Assembly (NCBI RefSeq): GCF_950295315.1 | Contig: NC_080175.1 | Coordinates: 88,002,161 to 88,066,160 of the forward strand | Origin: Erinaceus europaeus | Taxonomy: Eukaryota > Chordata > Mammalia > Eulipotyphla > Erinaceidae | Reading direction: 5' to 3' | Length of the DNA: 64,000 bases | Part shown: piece by piece, positions 53,513 through 63,960 of the stretch | Layout of the letters: each line of letters opens with the position of its first letter | How positions within the stretch are numbered: the stretch's first letter is position 1 | The notes under the pieces: model-generated | The model's database searches: none | What the model saw: the letters and a program-made list of their open reading frames with translations, nothing else | What the model was told of the DNA's origin: nothing | Program-made: the position numbers and the translations under genes

Positions 53513-53872
53513 TGGGAGTCAGGTGTAGCGCAGCGGGTTAAGTACATGTGGCTTGAAGTGCAAGGACCGGCCTAAGGTTCTGGTCCCTGGCTCCCCACCT
53601 GTAGGGGAGTCACCTGACAGTGAAGCAGGTCTGCAGGTGTCTATCTTTCTCTCCTCCTCTTGTCGTCCCCTCTAAGTTTCTATCTGTCTTATCAAAAGGA
53701 GAGAAGAAAGGGAGGAAGAGTGGAAGGGAGAGAGGGAGGAAGGCAGGAATGAGGAAGGAAGGAAGGAAGGAATGGAAAAATGGTGGCCAAGAGCAATGGA
53801 TTTGCTATGCAGGCACCAAGCCTCAGCAATAATCCTGGTGGCAATAAAAACAAACAAATAAACAAACAAAAA
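53513..53872 (+). mobile_element. SINE family A, long form, with (GGAA)n expansion
   Basis: Head ggagtcaggtgtagcgcagcggg, B box lost, body ctgcaggtgtctatctttc, a purine-rich linker with (GGAA)n at 53754-53772, tail atggtggccaagagcaatggatttgc...aataatcctggtgg, (AAAC)n end. Confidence 0.92.
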
Positions 53873-54172
53873 CTCCAAGTATAGTTATTAAAGAAAATAA
53901 GGTTCTCACTGATGTTAGTTATACTCAATAATTTGCACATTTAAACTAAAGTTCTACATATTTAAGTGTTGAGAGGACATGAGAGAATGTTATAAGTTCA
54001 GACTTCAAAATTTCTGAAGGCTGCATCAGTACATTTTATTCTTCATATCATTAAACAATAAACCATTAATTAACTAAAGAGATTTTCAAACAAAAAAGTT
54101 TTTAAATAAAATATATAAAATATTTTATAAGACAAATAATAATGTCAACTTATTATTTGGATGTAAAATTAA

Positions 54173-54471
54173 TCCATTAAGTCTTTATTTTTAGATTTGC
54201 TTGTTAATATTTATTTATTCCTTTTTGTGGTCCTTGTTGTTTTATTGTTGTAGTTATTAATGCCGTCGTTGTTGGATAGGACAGAGAGAAATGGAGAAAG
54301 AAGGGGAAGACAGAGAGGGGGAGAGAAAGATAAGACACCTGTAGACCTGCTTCACCACCTGTGAAGCAACTCCTCTGCAGGTGGGTAATGGGTGGCTCGA
54401 ATTGGGATCCTTATGCTGGTCCTTGCACTTAACCGGCTACACTACTGCCTGACTCCCTCCATTAAGTCTTT
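54173..54471 (-). mobile_element. SINE family A, short form, with 14 bp target-site duplication
   Basis: Element 54187-54457 between tccattaagtcttt at 54173-54186 and 54458-54471 (14 of 14). Reversed tail attcctttttgtggtccttg, reversed B box ggctcgaattggg, head with a short deletion. Confidence 0.95.
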
Positions 54472-54474
54472 TTA

Positions 54475-54752
54475 CTTTATATATTTATTTGTTTCACTAC
54501 CAACATTAACTCTGGGATTTAATCCCTGCATAACTTCCCCAGTGGACATTTCCCCCCTTTTTTTTTCCTTTTGGAATAAAAAATGAGAGACAGAGAGAGG
54601 TAGAGAGAGAGAGAGAGACTGAGAGAAGTAGAAACATCTGAAGTACTGCTCCACCACACACAAAACTTCACACTAGCAGTTGGGAACTAGAGATTTGAAC
54701 CTGAGTCTTTATATGCCTTTTACCAGGTGCACAGGACCCAGCCTCTTGACTT
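54475..54752 (-). mobile_element. SINE family B, long form, diverged
   Basis: Reversed tail (actaccaacattaactctgggatttaatccctgc), T run, GA-rich run, reversed body (gaagtactgctccacc), gggaactagagatttgaacctgagtc and head caggtgcacaggacccagcc. Confidence 0.82.
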
Positions 54753-55159
54753 TTATTTTATATTGAACATTTCCAATTAATCTAACTTCAGAATAACCGT
54801 ACAGGCAAAAAAAAAAAAAAAGTCCTTATAGGTTATTCATAGTGCTATGAATGTCAGAAAAGGATTATGGAAATCAAGGCAAAACTGCTTTCCATTTAAC
54901 TAATTTTTGGTGGGTTCCTGAAGTCATTCTAGTGTTGCCTTGTTGTGGTCCCAGGTGGTCTACTTTGGTTGACCCAGGAGAAGAGAGGAGAGAAACACAG
55001 CTGCTGCTACTCTGTAGCCCCGCTTCCGGAAGTCCCAGTGTTCCATTTCTTACCTATCTACTGTGAGTTCATTTAACTAAGTTTTATTGTGTTTTGTTGT
55101 TTTGTTATGTAATACATTACTATAAATAATATGAGAGAAATATACTCCCAGTTCTAGAC

Positions 55160-55454
55160 AGAATCAGTAAAACACACACACACCTCCAACTGCAATTTAA
55201 AATAAATAAATAAAAACAGAAATTTTATCAGAGGCCTCTTGGCTTGCATTTCTCTTCAAATGTATGTTCAAACTGACACTTTACTCCACCTTCCTTCTCT
55301 ACTCGTTAACTATTTCTTCTTTAAAAAAGCAAAGTTACCATCTGTCAAGTTGGTTTTTTTTTGTATTTCTGAATTCTGAATGTTTCTGACTGATACATAT
55401 TTGATAATGTAAATAAAAAACTATTTTTTAACAAAAAAAAGAATCAGTAAAACA
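55160..55454 (+). mobile_element. Probable retrocopy of an mRNA 3' end (5'-truncated)
   Basis: The segment 55175-55439 is flanked by agaatcagtaaaaca at 55160-55174 and 55440-55454, identical over 15 bp. The insert ends in AATAAA (55412-55417) about 20 bp before a short A run, as a polyadenylated transcript would. It matches no SINE or L1 family in the window. With only about 265 bp it would be 3' UTR, and I do not recognise the source gene. The (CA)4 at its start may be part of the source or a target feature. Confidence 0.72.
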
Positions 55455-55549
55455 TGGTGATATATAAGGTTATCTATTCATGTATGTATTGATTTTTGTA
55501 AAGCTTAGGCCTCATCATATGTGCAAGATTTTTCTGCTTCAGGTCACTT

Positions 55550-55593
55550 TTTCATTTAAATGGAGAGATGGAGAAATGGAGAAAGATGAGAGA

Positions 55594-55629
<36 letters not shown>

Positions 55630-55735
55630 GTGCTGCAACATCAGTTTCCTTTTATGCCAAGTGGCAGGATTAGAACCTGGGCCACATGCATAGAAAGACA
55701 TAAGATCTACCAAATAAGCTATTTCTCAAGCCCAG
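55550..55735 (-). mobile_element. Older SINE, reverse
   Basis: GA-rich stretch with (GA)n at 55600-55626, caacatcagtttcctttta, ggcaggattagaacctggg (reversed B box), ctaccaaataagctatttctcaagccc (reversed head). Confidence 0.65.
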
Positions 55736-56574
55736 AAGTCTTTTACTTGGGGGGAAAAATGGCATCCATGACAATAGCTAACAAATAGTGTGAAAACAAG
55801 CGTTACATGTTAAACACAGAGGTTTGGACAGGGCCTCATACAGCTGTGTGTGCAGCTGTGTGTATCTGTGTGCAAGGAAGCTTATGGTCACAAGCTGAAA
55901 TGTTCCATCATTCAGTATCTGATATTACTTGAAAGGTAGCATTTTTTTCTCCTAATGTGTTTTTAAAAGATAGTTGTACAAAGGATTTTTAATGCTACTG
56001 CTATACTTTTCACTGTATAATTCTGAAAGTAAGAACTAGAATCCAAGCAAATCAATAGGCAAAAGATACAAAGAGAAAAAGAAAAGGACAATAAAAAACA
56101 CTACTTCATTCCAGTCCCAAATGCAAATAAACTGCACTGACTCCTGCAGTTAATTTGTGTTTTATCTTTCTTTTTCATAGTTCAAGTGTCTGAGATGCAC
56201 TTGGATATTCTCCTCTTATTGTGACAGAAAAAAACAAACTAGTAAATGAAGCCCTCTCTGATACCAATAACTAAAACGCGTGTCCATATTCAGTCAGATG
56301 TTCAGAATCCTCACTGACTTGTTCAGATGCTCCATTCAGATTCATTCTTGAACAGATATAAAAAGCAGAAATGAGCTAGGGAATGCTGCAAACGTGTTTT
56401 TAAAGGCAAGCTTTGTCCTGCTTTCGCTTTAAGGAAAAACCACCAGATGCAAAGCCACACACTCTTTATGAAATATTGTATAATCCATTTCCCATCACTA
56501 AGTATTGACTGCTTAGTACCACCAGTGGATATCACTGTACAATATACTCTGTTATAATACATATTACTTTATTA
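55736..56574. other. Non-coding stretch
   Basis: No gene or confident repeat. Contains a short tgtgtgcagctgtgtg duplication near 55845-55872. Confidence 0.5.
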
Positions 56575-57150
56575 CACTTTTTTTTTTTGCCTCCAAGTTA
56601 TCGCTAGGGCGTGGTGCCTGCACTAGGAATCTACTACTCCTAGAGATCATTTCCCCCCCATTTCATTGTATATGTCAGAGATAAATTGAGAGAGGAGGGG
56701 AAGACAAAGAGGGGAGAGAAAGTAGAAACCTGTAGGGAGTCGGGCGGTAGCACAACAGGTTAAGACAAGGACCAGAATAGAGATCCCGGTTCGAGCCCAG
56801 CTCCCCACCTGCAGGGGAGTCGCTTCACAGGCAGTGAAGCAGGTCTGCTGTTGTCTTCCTCTCCCTTCTCTGTCTTCCCCTCCTTTCTTCATTTTTGTCT
56901 CTCCTATCCAACAATGATGACAATAATAATAACTACAACAATAAAAAGCAAGGGCAACAAAAGGGAATAAGGAAATATTTTTAAAAAAAGAAAAGAAGAG
57001 AAAAAGAAAGTAGCTATCTGCAAACCTGCTTCACTGCTTGTGAAGCAATCCCCCTGCAGGTGGAGAGCCAGGTGGTTCGAAACGGGATCCTTGAGCTGGT
57101 CCTTGAGTTTCATCCTGTGTGCTTAATCCAGTGTGCCACCGCCAGAACCT
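56575..57150 (-). mobile_element. SINE family A, long form, split by a nested SINE of opposite orientation
   Basis: Reversed long-form module (gcctccaagttatcgctagggcgtggtgcc...aatctactactcctagag), GA-rich stretch to 56725. It resumes at 57014 with the reversed body (ctgcaaacctgcttcactgc), B box (gtggttcgaaacggg) and head (ccagtgtgccaccgcc). Confidence 0.9.
56717..57013 (+). mobile_element. SINE family A nested in a family A SINE
   Basis: Element about 56735-57004: gggagtcgggcggtagcacaacagg with about 15 bp missing after it, perfect B box ggttcgagccc, complete body and aagggcaacaaaagggaataa end. agaaagtag at 56717-56725 and 57005-57013 marks the duplication. Host and guest form a long inverted repeat. 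Confidence 0.93.
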
Positions 57151-57346
57151 TTACTACACTATTTGTAAACATGCTGGTCATGGATTTTACATCTGAGGAT
57201 AACTCCTCATAAATGGTTTCCCTTGTATGTTCCATTACTAGAAAGAGAACTTTAGCTTATTGACAGCAGTATTTTTCCCACTAAAGGAATTAAATAAAAT
57301 GGAATACTTATAGTGAATAGTTATGTGTTATGTAAAAAACCACAAC

Positions 57347-57470
57347 TGGGTAGGGGAAATGGTTATGCAAAAAATATTTTATGCTTGAGGCTCCAAAGTC
57401 CCAAATTCAATCCCTAGTACCACCATAAACCAGAATTTAGCAATGCTCTAAAAAACAAAACAAAGCAAAA
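57347..57470 (+). mobile_element. SINE family C, diverged
   Basis: Head ctgggtaggggaaatggttatgc, ggctccaaagtcccaaattcaatccc, accaccataaaccagaatttagcaatgctct, A-rich tail. Confidence 0.85.
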
Positions 57471-57490
57471 CTCCAAATATTTTTTGTGGG

Positions 57491-57494
<4 letters not shown>

Positions 57495-57522
<28 letters not shown>
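57495..57522. repeat. (TG)14 microsatellite
   Basis: Uninterrupted TG followed by a short tgcgcacgtg palindrome-like end. Confidence 0.95.
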
Positions 57523-57525
<3 letters not shown>

Positions 57526-57779
57526 ACGTGTCTTCAAAGAATGCCAGCTCAGCACTAACAGAGGCTTCAAACTTGTCAGATTATTTTCAGTACTACAGTT
57601 TTATTTTTAAAAGTAAACACACAGATTCTACAGACAACCCTAGTAATGCAGGATTGCAGTTTCCCCACAGCACCATCAAGCACATTTCCTGTAATTGCTG
57701 AGCGTCCAACAACCCACCTCAACTATGGAACTCTAAGAAGACCACATTAGACCCTCTGACTAAGGACTCAGTCACAGAC

Positions 57780-58110
57780 TCCTCTGTCTGCAGACACCAA
57801 CTTCTGACCAACTGGAGCTATTCCACGACCTCCTCTTTAGTGGACATCAGACACCCAGAACAAGTGCAGACTGGTACTTACAGTTCCAACAAACTAACAA
57901 TAGTCAGAGTTCAATAATCTGTTTGCTATGACCACTTACAGAACTCAGGAAGCACCTATACTCATTTCATCACAAAAAATAGTAAAAGATACGAACCGAC
58001 CGTGAGATGACATGATGCACAGGGCTAGGTGCCAAAGGAAAGGAGCTTCTGTCCTCAACATGTCTCAGCAAGCCCAGCAATGTGCCACCTGAAAGCACTC
58101 TGGTTTAACA
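57780..58110 (+). mobile_element. Possible old LTR-type repeat
   Basis: ggacatcagacacccag, aatagtcagagttcaataatctgtttgct, ccacttacagaactcaggaagcacc, cacagggctaggtgcc, ggagcttctgtcc resemble, from memory, an LTR-class repeat known in other mammals. I cannot name the family. No open frames. Confidence 0.4.
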
Positions 58111-58184
58111 AAGGAATTTCTCCCAAATCCACCTTTCCTGGGGGGGCAACCTTACCACAGGTGACTCCCATTAAAGAAAACATT

Positions 58185-58305
58185 CTGGCGATCAGGAAAA
58201 TGGCTCAGCTACGCTTACGTGCCTCAGGCTCCTACTTTGATTCCCTAGAGCTCTGTCTTCTGTCTCCCTCTTTCTATATGTGTTTCAAGTAAATAAAGAA
58301 AGCTT
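58185..58305 (+). mobile_element. Older tRNA-derived SINE
   Basis: gcgatcaggaaaatggctcagctacgc head, tttgattccctag B-box remnant, ctctgtcttctgtctccctc and aagtaaataaagaaag end. Confidence 0.5.
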
Positions 58306-59018
58306 TTTGAAATGGAAATTTGCTTATAATAAATATGATTCCTGAAAGGACATAGCTTCAGATAGCAATCATATCTGTATTTCTATGAAAGCGTTCTACA
58401 ATTTAGAATTATTAATTTTTAATGGAACAATTCAGTACGATCGATCTGTCATTTCCAAGAGTGAGTCTGTCTTATGGTTACTATATGTAGATAGTTCAGT
58501 AATTTTTATGCATTTCTTATTAGATGTATACTCATATATTGCTACTTTTTGTGGATTTTATTTTTTCCATTATGTTTTTACTGGTTATTGTTGGTATGAA
58601 GTACGAATATTGATTTGAACATGCTGGTCATGTAACTATTCATACTAATGGAATCTCTTACTAATTTTAATAGTTTGTTCATTGATTCTTTAACAATTTT
58701 TGAGTCTATGATATCATCATCAAATAATGAAAGTTTTTCTTCTTTTGTTTAATAGTTAAATCTTTCACAGCTTCTACTGTAATTGTGTAGTAAGTTGTTG
58801 TTTTTTTCCAAAAACCTGAATAATAGCACATTTATAATGTTTGAATACAGAGGTTTTCTATTACATTTTCATTTAATTATTTATTGCCTGATACATTCTC
58901 AATATTTTCAAAATAAGATTAGTTTTCTCAATTTGATAAGTATTTTAGTATGTAGTTATCAAATGTATAAAATAAGACAATCTATTGCTTAACCTATACT
59001 GGTAAAATTATTTTCTTT
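58306..59018. other. AT-rich non-coding stretch
   Basis: No gene or repeat recognised. Short frames at 58385-58618 and 58783-58992 reflect AT-rich composition. Confidence 0.5.
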
Positions 59019-59248
59019 AAAAATATTCTTATTGGGGCCCGATTGGCTCATCTGAATAAATGCACACATTACAGTGCTCAAGGAACCATGTTCAAGCCCC
59101 TGGTCCCCACCTATAGAGAGAAAGCTTCACAGGTGGTGAAGCAGGGCTGCATTGTCTCCCTGTCTCTTTCCCTCTCTACTTCCTATCCTCTCAATTTATC
59201 TCTATCTCTACCCAATAATAAATAAATACATAAAAATATATTCTTATA
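59019..59248 (+). mobile_element. SINE family B
   Basis: Element about 59033-59232: ggggcccgattggctcatctg, B box tgttcaagcccc, gtggtgaagcagggctgc, CT stretch, cccaataataaataaat. Flanks aaaaatattcttat and aaaaatatattcttat mark the duplication. Confidence 0.9.
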
Positions 59249-59375
59249 CATATTTAAAAATTACTAGGTTGTAAATTTCTAACAGGAATTAAACTATTTT
59301 TTCAGAATCTACCGTAGTTTACTCTGTCAATAATTTTAACAAATACAATAAATATTAATATATCAAAAAGATACA

Positions 59376-59510
59376 TAGGTGGGGGGAGATAGCATAAAGT
59401 TATGCAAACAGACTCTCATGCCTAAGGCTCCAAAGTCCCAGATTCAAGCCCCACACCACCATAAGCCAGAACTGAGTAGTCATCTGGTAAAAACAAACAA
59501 AAAAACTAAA
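59376..59510 (+). mobile_element. SINE family C
   Basis: ggggagatagcataaagttatgc (one base of the A box lost), B box gattcaagccc, ccataagccagaactgag, A-rich tail with aaacaaac units. Confidence 0.9.
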
Positions 59511-60539
59511 GAAAAAAAAGGAAAAAATATCCCTAAACTGTCTAAGCATATGTATATATCAATAAATTAATAAGATACATGTGCATATGTTAACCCCATA
59601 TCTCTCATCACACATACATGCATACGTACACATAGATATGACAGGATAAATTAACCCTTTCTTTTTACTTCTTGATATACTAAGAAAATTACCATCTTAT
59701 GTAATTATTTTCATTTTTTATTGTTTTTAAATACATACAAAATTCATAGCTTGGCTAACTGAACATAGCAATTTTGTACATAATAAAATATACAGCAAAA
59801 TATTATTTTGATAGTTTACACATATGAGCACGTACATATATACATATATATGTATGTCTTATAGATACAGAATAAGAATATTACAATTCCATTCAAAGAT
59901 TCCATGAATATTATTTGCTAAACCATGTTAAGACCAATTTAATAAGACAGTCCAAATCTTATTTTATTTTTTCTTCAAACCAGGTGAGCACCACTGTGCT
60001 AACACAAAAGCATATTTACAGCAAGACAAATAGGAGGCAATGATTAGTGGGAGGGAGGTCGGAGCAAGAGTCCTGGGGTCTATTTCTTTTCTGGGAGTAG
60101 GGTTCCAGGTTGGACAGTCTAAATATCAGTCAGACCATTTCAGAAGAATATCTAGTACTACTTTGGGGATTTAAAAAAAATGCAGAGAAAAGCTATATGT
60201 TGCAGAGAGAGAAGTCTTCTGCAATGATCCGTTTCACATTCACGACACCTGCAAGTCATCAGTCTTCTAGAAATAAGATGGGAATCATGCAGTGGCGGAG
60301 GTAATTCAATTCTTTTGTACACAAGTCAGCAGTTGCAACAATTTAATATATTTAAACTGCCTGATTCTAGTCTGTCTTCTGATCAAATTATGGTAAACGT
60401 TCTGCACCTTGCTGATTGCAAACACACAACTATATCCTGTTAAACTCTGAACATGTGTGGACAGCTGTGAAAATTGTAGGATGCATTAATAATAAAGAAA
60501 AGTATCCATATTACAAATGCTATCAAACTTTGAAAATAT
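59511..60539. other. AT-rich non-coding stretch
   Basis: About 1 kb. It contains a tatatacatatatatgtatg palindromic AT patch near 59835-59860 but no gene or interspersed repeat that I recognise. Confidence 0.5.
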
Positions 60540-60650
60540 TTCCGTGTGTGTGGCTCAGATTCCAGCCCTGGCATCCAGTGAGAGTGCTAGGGTCCCAGGA
60601 GAAGCTCCAACACTATGATGTCTCCCTATTTCTGTACCTGAAATAAATGG
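60540..60650 (+). mobile_element. Older tRNA-derived SINE, 3' part
   Basis: gtgtggctcagattccagccctgg, gctagggtcccaggagaagctcc, actatgatgtctccctatttctg and cctgaaataaatgg. Head and B box are decayed. Confidence 0.45.
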
Positions 60651-60659
60651 AAAAAAAAT

Positions 60660-60865
60660 ATTGGGGGAGCAGGTGCTGGTGGACCTGGTTGAACACACAT
60701 GCTGCAATGCGCGGGGACCCAGGTCATCCCTACCTGCAGGGGAAACATTTTTGTGAGTGGTGAAGCGAAGCTGGAGGTGTCTTTCCGTCTCTTTTCCTCT
60801 CTATCTCCCTCTTCTTCTACATTTCTGGCTGTTTCTATCCAGTAAATAAATAAAGACAGTTTTTA
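60660..60865 (+). mobile_element. SINE family B
   Basis: Head gggggagcaggtgctggtggacc, the B box has lost bases (cccaggtcatccc), gtggtgaagcgaagctggaggtgtc, CT stretch, ccagtaaataaataaag end. Confidence 0.9.
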
Positions 60866-61407
60866 AAAAATTTGAAAATGCAATTCTGTAATTATATAGC
60901 ATTTAAATATTTACTAGTATATCCTAACATATTCATTTAAATAATTTATGACTGCTTCATATGCTGAATTAGTGTAAGACTGAAAATGGCATAAAGCATT
61001 TTTAATGTAGGGACTCACACGAACCAATAAGAAGATGCTACAAGAATAGATCATTTCAAAAAGTGACGAATTTCAATTTAATAATTATCCTTAGATGACT
61101 TTTCTGCTGTTGTTTAGATTTTTTTTTTCACTGCAAATGTGCTGTTATGAATTTTACCAAGTATTTCCTTAGATTTGATGGGTGAACATGTTTGTGCATA
61201 ATAAGTGTACTCACATATAACTTGTTGACAGGGCTTGAATTTCATCTGTTTAAGAAATCTGTCAATATTCTGTTCATTTATAGCATTTGCCAACAACAAA
61301 TTCAAGAGCTTATTTTCACCAGAAATTTTCCACAGTTGCACATTAGGATTACATAAGAGCGCTGGAAAAAAAAAATCTGATGCCTGAAATGAAAAAAGAC
61401 AATTTGG
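60866..61407. other. AT-rich non-coding stretch
   Basis: A minus-strand 99-codon frame (61114-61413) was examined. It has no recognised domain. Confidence 0.45.
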
Positions 61408-61690
61408 TGTCATTTAGGACAAAATGGATATATCAGGAAGTAAATCTGTCAGCAAAGTAAGGCAGGAAGTGAAAGACAACTATCAGATGGTGTCACTCTA
61501 ATGTGGAATATGGACTACTGAAATCCATGAACTTGCAAAATAAATAAATAAATGAAAGTAGCCAATCTGGTTCTAAGACCAGGGGGAAACTGAGGTTGAG
61601 ATGAATGGAGGCACAAACCTTTGGTGGTGGGAGTGGTGTGAACCGATACCCACAGCATCTTGAAATCTTGTAAATCACTGATAACTTGTT
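61408..61690 (+). mobile_element. Old LINE-1 3' end fragment
   Basis: ggacaaaatggatatatcagg, agtgaaagacaactatcagatgg, tggaatatggactactg, then 3' UTR-like ggtggtgggagtggtgtgaacc and tcttgtaaatcactgataa. No open frame. Confidence 0.75.
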
Positions 61691-62117
61691 TAAATTGATG
61701 CCTGAAAACTACCCAACAATTCTGACACTCTGCAAATGGGACCTGGACATAAGTGATTTTTTTGGTTGTTTGTATATTTGTTTTTTAAATCTTTCTCAGT
61801 GGTTATATTGGGCAATCAGTATTTAAAAGCTCATACCTACATATTTTATTTAAACCAGCATGCATGAAATATTCAACTTACTATATCAAACAATTTTAGA
61901 ATCACAAACTACTATTCTAATATAAAGAATATATGCGATAAATATTCAGTTCAAATATATATCTTATAAGTACAGTCTATTTGATTGTATGTCAGACACT
62001 CCTCAAGGTTATGAAAGCTTTTGAGTATTTCTTTTCATCTAAATTGAATGCCCTCCCGTCATCAATACCTATTTGTTGTTGTTGTTTTACAACACAATAT
62101 AAAAAGATGAAAATGCT
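61691..62117. other. AT-rich non-coding stretch
   Basis: No gene or repeat recognised. Short (TTG)n at 62072-62087. Confidence 0.5.
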
Positions 62118-62225
62118 ATAGACACTTATTACTTATTTGATGTATAAGGCATCATGCTAGAAGACATTATGTATGTATTATTTAAATCTCACAACAATTC
62201 TTTGAGATAATATCTACAAAAATAA
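62118..62225 (+). mobile_element. MIR or L2 fragment (ancient)
   Basis: tgtataaggcatcatgctagaagacattatgtatgtattatttaaatctcacaacaattctttgagataa follows 'tgtgccaggcactgtgctaagc...attatctcatttaatcctcacaacaaccc'. Confidence 0.65.
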
Positions 62226-62307
62226 AGCATATTGTTTAGTGTCTAACAACTTTCCCTGAGAAGCAGAACTTGGATTTGTGCTAGACGTGTCTCAATGTAA
62301 AGTTTTT

Positions 62308-62609
62308 ATTCTTTTTTTCCTCCAGGGTTGTCACTGGGATTCAGTGCCTGCACTATGAATCCACTGCTTACGGAATTTTTTTTTCCCTTTGTTGCCCTTG
62401 TTGTTTATGGTTGTTATTATTGTTGTTGGATAGGACATAGAGAAATGGAGTGAGGAGGGGAAGACGGGGGAGAGAAACCTGCAGACCTGCTTCACCGCTT
62501 GAGAAGCAACCACCCCCCTCCCCCCGCAGGTGGGAGCTGGGGGCTCAAACCTGGATCCTTACACCAGTCTTTGTGCTTCGCCCGCGTCATGTGCGCTTAA
62601 CCCACTGCA
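62308..62609 (-). mobile_element. SINE family A, long form
   Basis: Reversed module (cctccagggttgtcactgggattcagtgcctgc...aatccactgc), ttgttgcccttgttg, shortened GA stretch, a C-rich run (62512-62525), reversed B box (ggctcaaacctgg) and part of the head. The last ~15 bp of the head are missing. Confidence 0.92.
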
Positions 62610-62799
62610 AATAAAAAGTTTATATCTTTAACCTTACATCATTTTCCATCCATAGCTGTAAAGTAACCATCACAATTTAAATATCTACTTAAACATTTAC
62701 ATGAATTAAATTTCTTACTGTGAAATTTGTCCTTAATTTTTTTATAATTAAATGTGTTAGGTAAATTCTAGTTCACACCCATCCCCTCATCTTAAATAA

Positions 62800-62880
62800 A
62801 AGAGAAACTGGTATTTATGAGTGTAAGTAATTTGTCTCAAAGCACGTCACTCACATAAAATAGTTTTCTACGCAAGTCTA
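62800..62880 (+). mobile_element. Possible MIR fragment
   Basis: agagaaactggtatttatgagtgtaagtaatttgtctcaaagcac follows the MIR pattern 'gaaactgaggc...gttaagtaacttgcccaaggtcac'. Confidence 0.45.
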
Positions 62881-62983
62881 TATTTTCTCACTGACTACCT
62901 CATACTTTTTCTGTCTTCCACACTCTTCATGAAGAATTCATACCACATTTCTTTAGTGACACCCTTTTAAAAAATCACTTTGC

Positions 62984-63213
62984 GGGAGTCAGGTGGTAGC
63001 TCAGCGGGTTAAGCGCACGTGGCGCGAAACTCAAGGGCCTGAGTAAGGATCCCAATTGAGCCCCAGCTCCCCACCTGCAGGGGTGTCGCTTCACAGGCTG
63101 TGAAGCAGGTCTGCAGGTGTCTTTCTCTCCCCCTCAGTCTTCCCCTTCTCTCTCCACTTCTCTCTGTCCTATAAATAAATAAGGAATAAATAAATATTTT
63201 TTTTAAAAAAAAT
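62984..63213 (+). mobile_element. SINE family A, first of two stacked insertions
   Basis: Head gggagtcaggtggtagctcagcggg, B box damaged (caattgagccc), body complete, linker replaced by ataaataaataagg. aaaatcactttgc precedes it and aattcactttgc follows. Confidence 0.93.
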
Positions 63214-63222
63214 TCACTTTGC

Positions 63223-63540
63223 GGGGGTCTGGCGGTAGTGCAGCGGGTTAAATGCACATGGTGTGAAGCCCAAGCACAAGGATATGGGTTTGAAAAAAAA
63301 CCCCAGGGTGGGGGTGTCGCCTCACAAGCAGTTAAAGCAGGTCTGCAGGTGTCTATCTTACTCTTCCCCCTCTGTCTTCCTCTCCTCTCTCTATTTCTCT
63401 TCTGTATTATCCAACAAACAACAACAATGACAACAACAAGGGCAACAAAATGGGAAAAATGGCCTCCAGGAGCAGTGGATTCATAGTTCAGGCACTGAGG
63501 CCCCCCAATAACCCTGGAGACAAAATAAAAATAAAATTAA
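63223..63540 (+). mobile_element. SINE family A, long form, second of two stacked insertions
   Basis: Head gggggtctggcggtagtgcagcggg, B-box region altered by an A run (63294-63300), body, linker with aacaaca, tggcctccaggagcagtggattc tail. Flanked by aattcactttgc (63211-63222) and aataccactttgc (63542-63554). Confidence 0.93.
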
Positions 63541-63554
63541 AAATACCACTTTGC

Positions 63555-63884
63555 AAAAGGTGAAATCTTCAGTAGATAATATGAAAAGTGCCAGGATCTA
63601 TAACTTTAATAATTAATTTGTATAATTACTTTCATCAAAATGGCTCAGCAATCTTATGGATAAAAATGGTAATGCTTACCACGTTGGTATAGTTAACATT
63701 TTACATTCACAGATAAGTGAAAAGCACCCAACTTAAGTCCTATGACAAAAAAAATAACTGTGATGATCTGATTTCCAACTGGCTTACAATGACAACTAGA
63801 TAGAGTGTCATTTTTCAAGTCTCCTGAATCACAGGAGGATCTAACTATCATGGGGCTTCCAACTTAGTAGATCCCGGATAGGAT
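63555..63884. other. AT-rich non-coding stretch
   Basis: No gene or repeat recognised. Confidence 0.5.
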
Positions 63885-63960
63885 GAGAGACCATACCGTT
63901 CACGAGCTTCCAGGTGATGCCAGTGTGGTCTATTGCTTTCTCTTTGACTAAACTAGCAAG
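63885..63960. mobile_element. Possible MER5-type hAT fragment
   Basis: cgttcacgagcttccaggtgatgccagtgtggtc resembles the 'agctccccaggtgattctaatgtgc' end of MER5 elements. Short and diverged. Confidence 0.35.

Noticed and set aside
4654..57522. CA, TG, TTTC and GA runs as CRISPR-like or regulatory arrays
   Set aside because: They are plain microsatellites without spacers. Most sit at the tail of a SINE.
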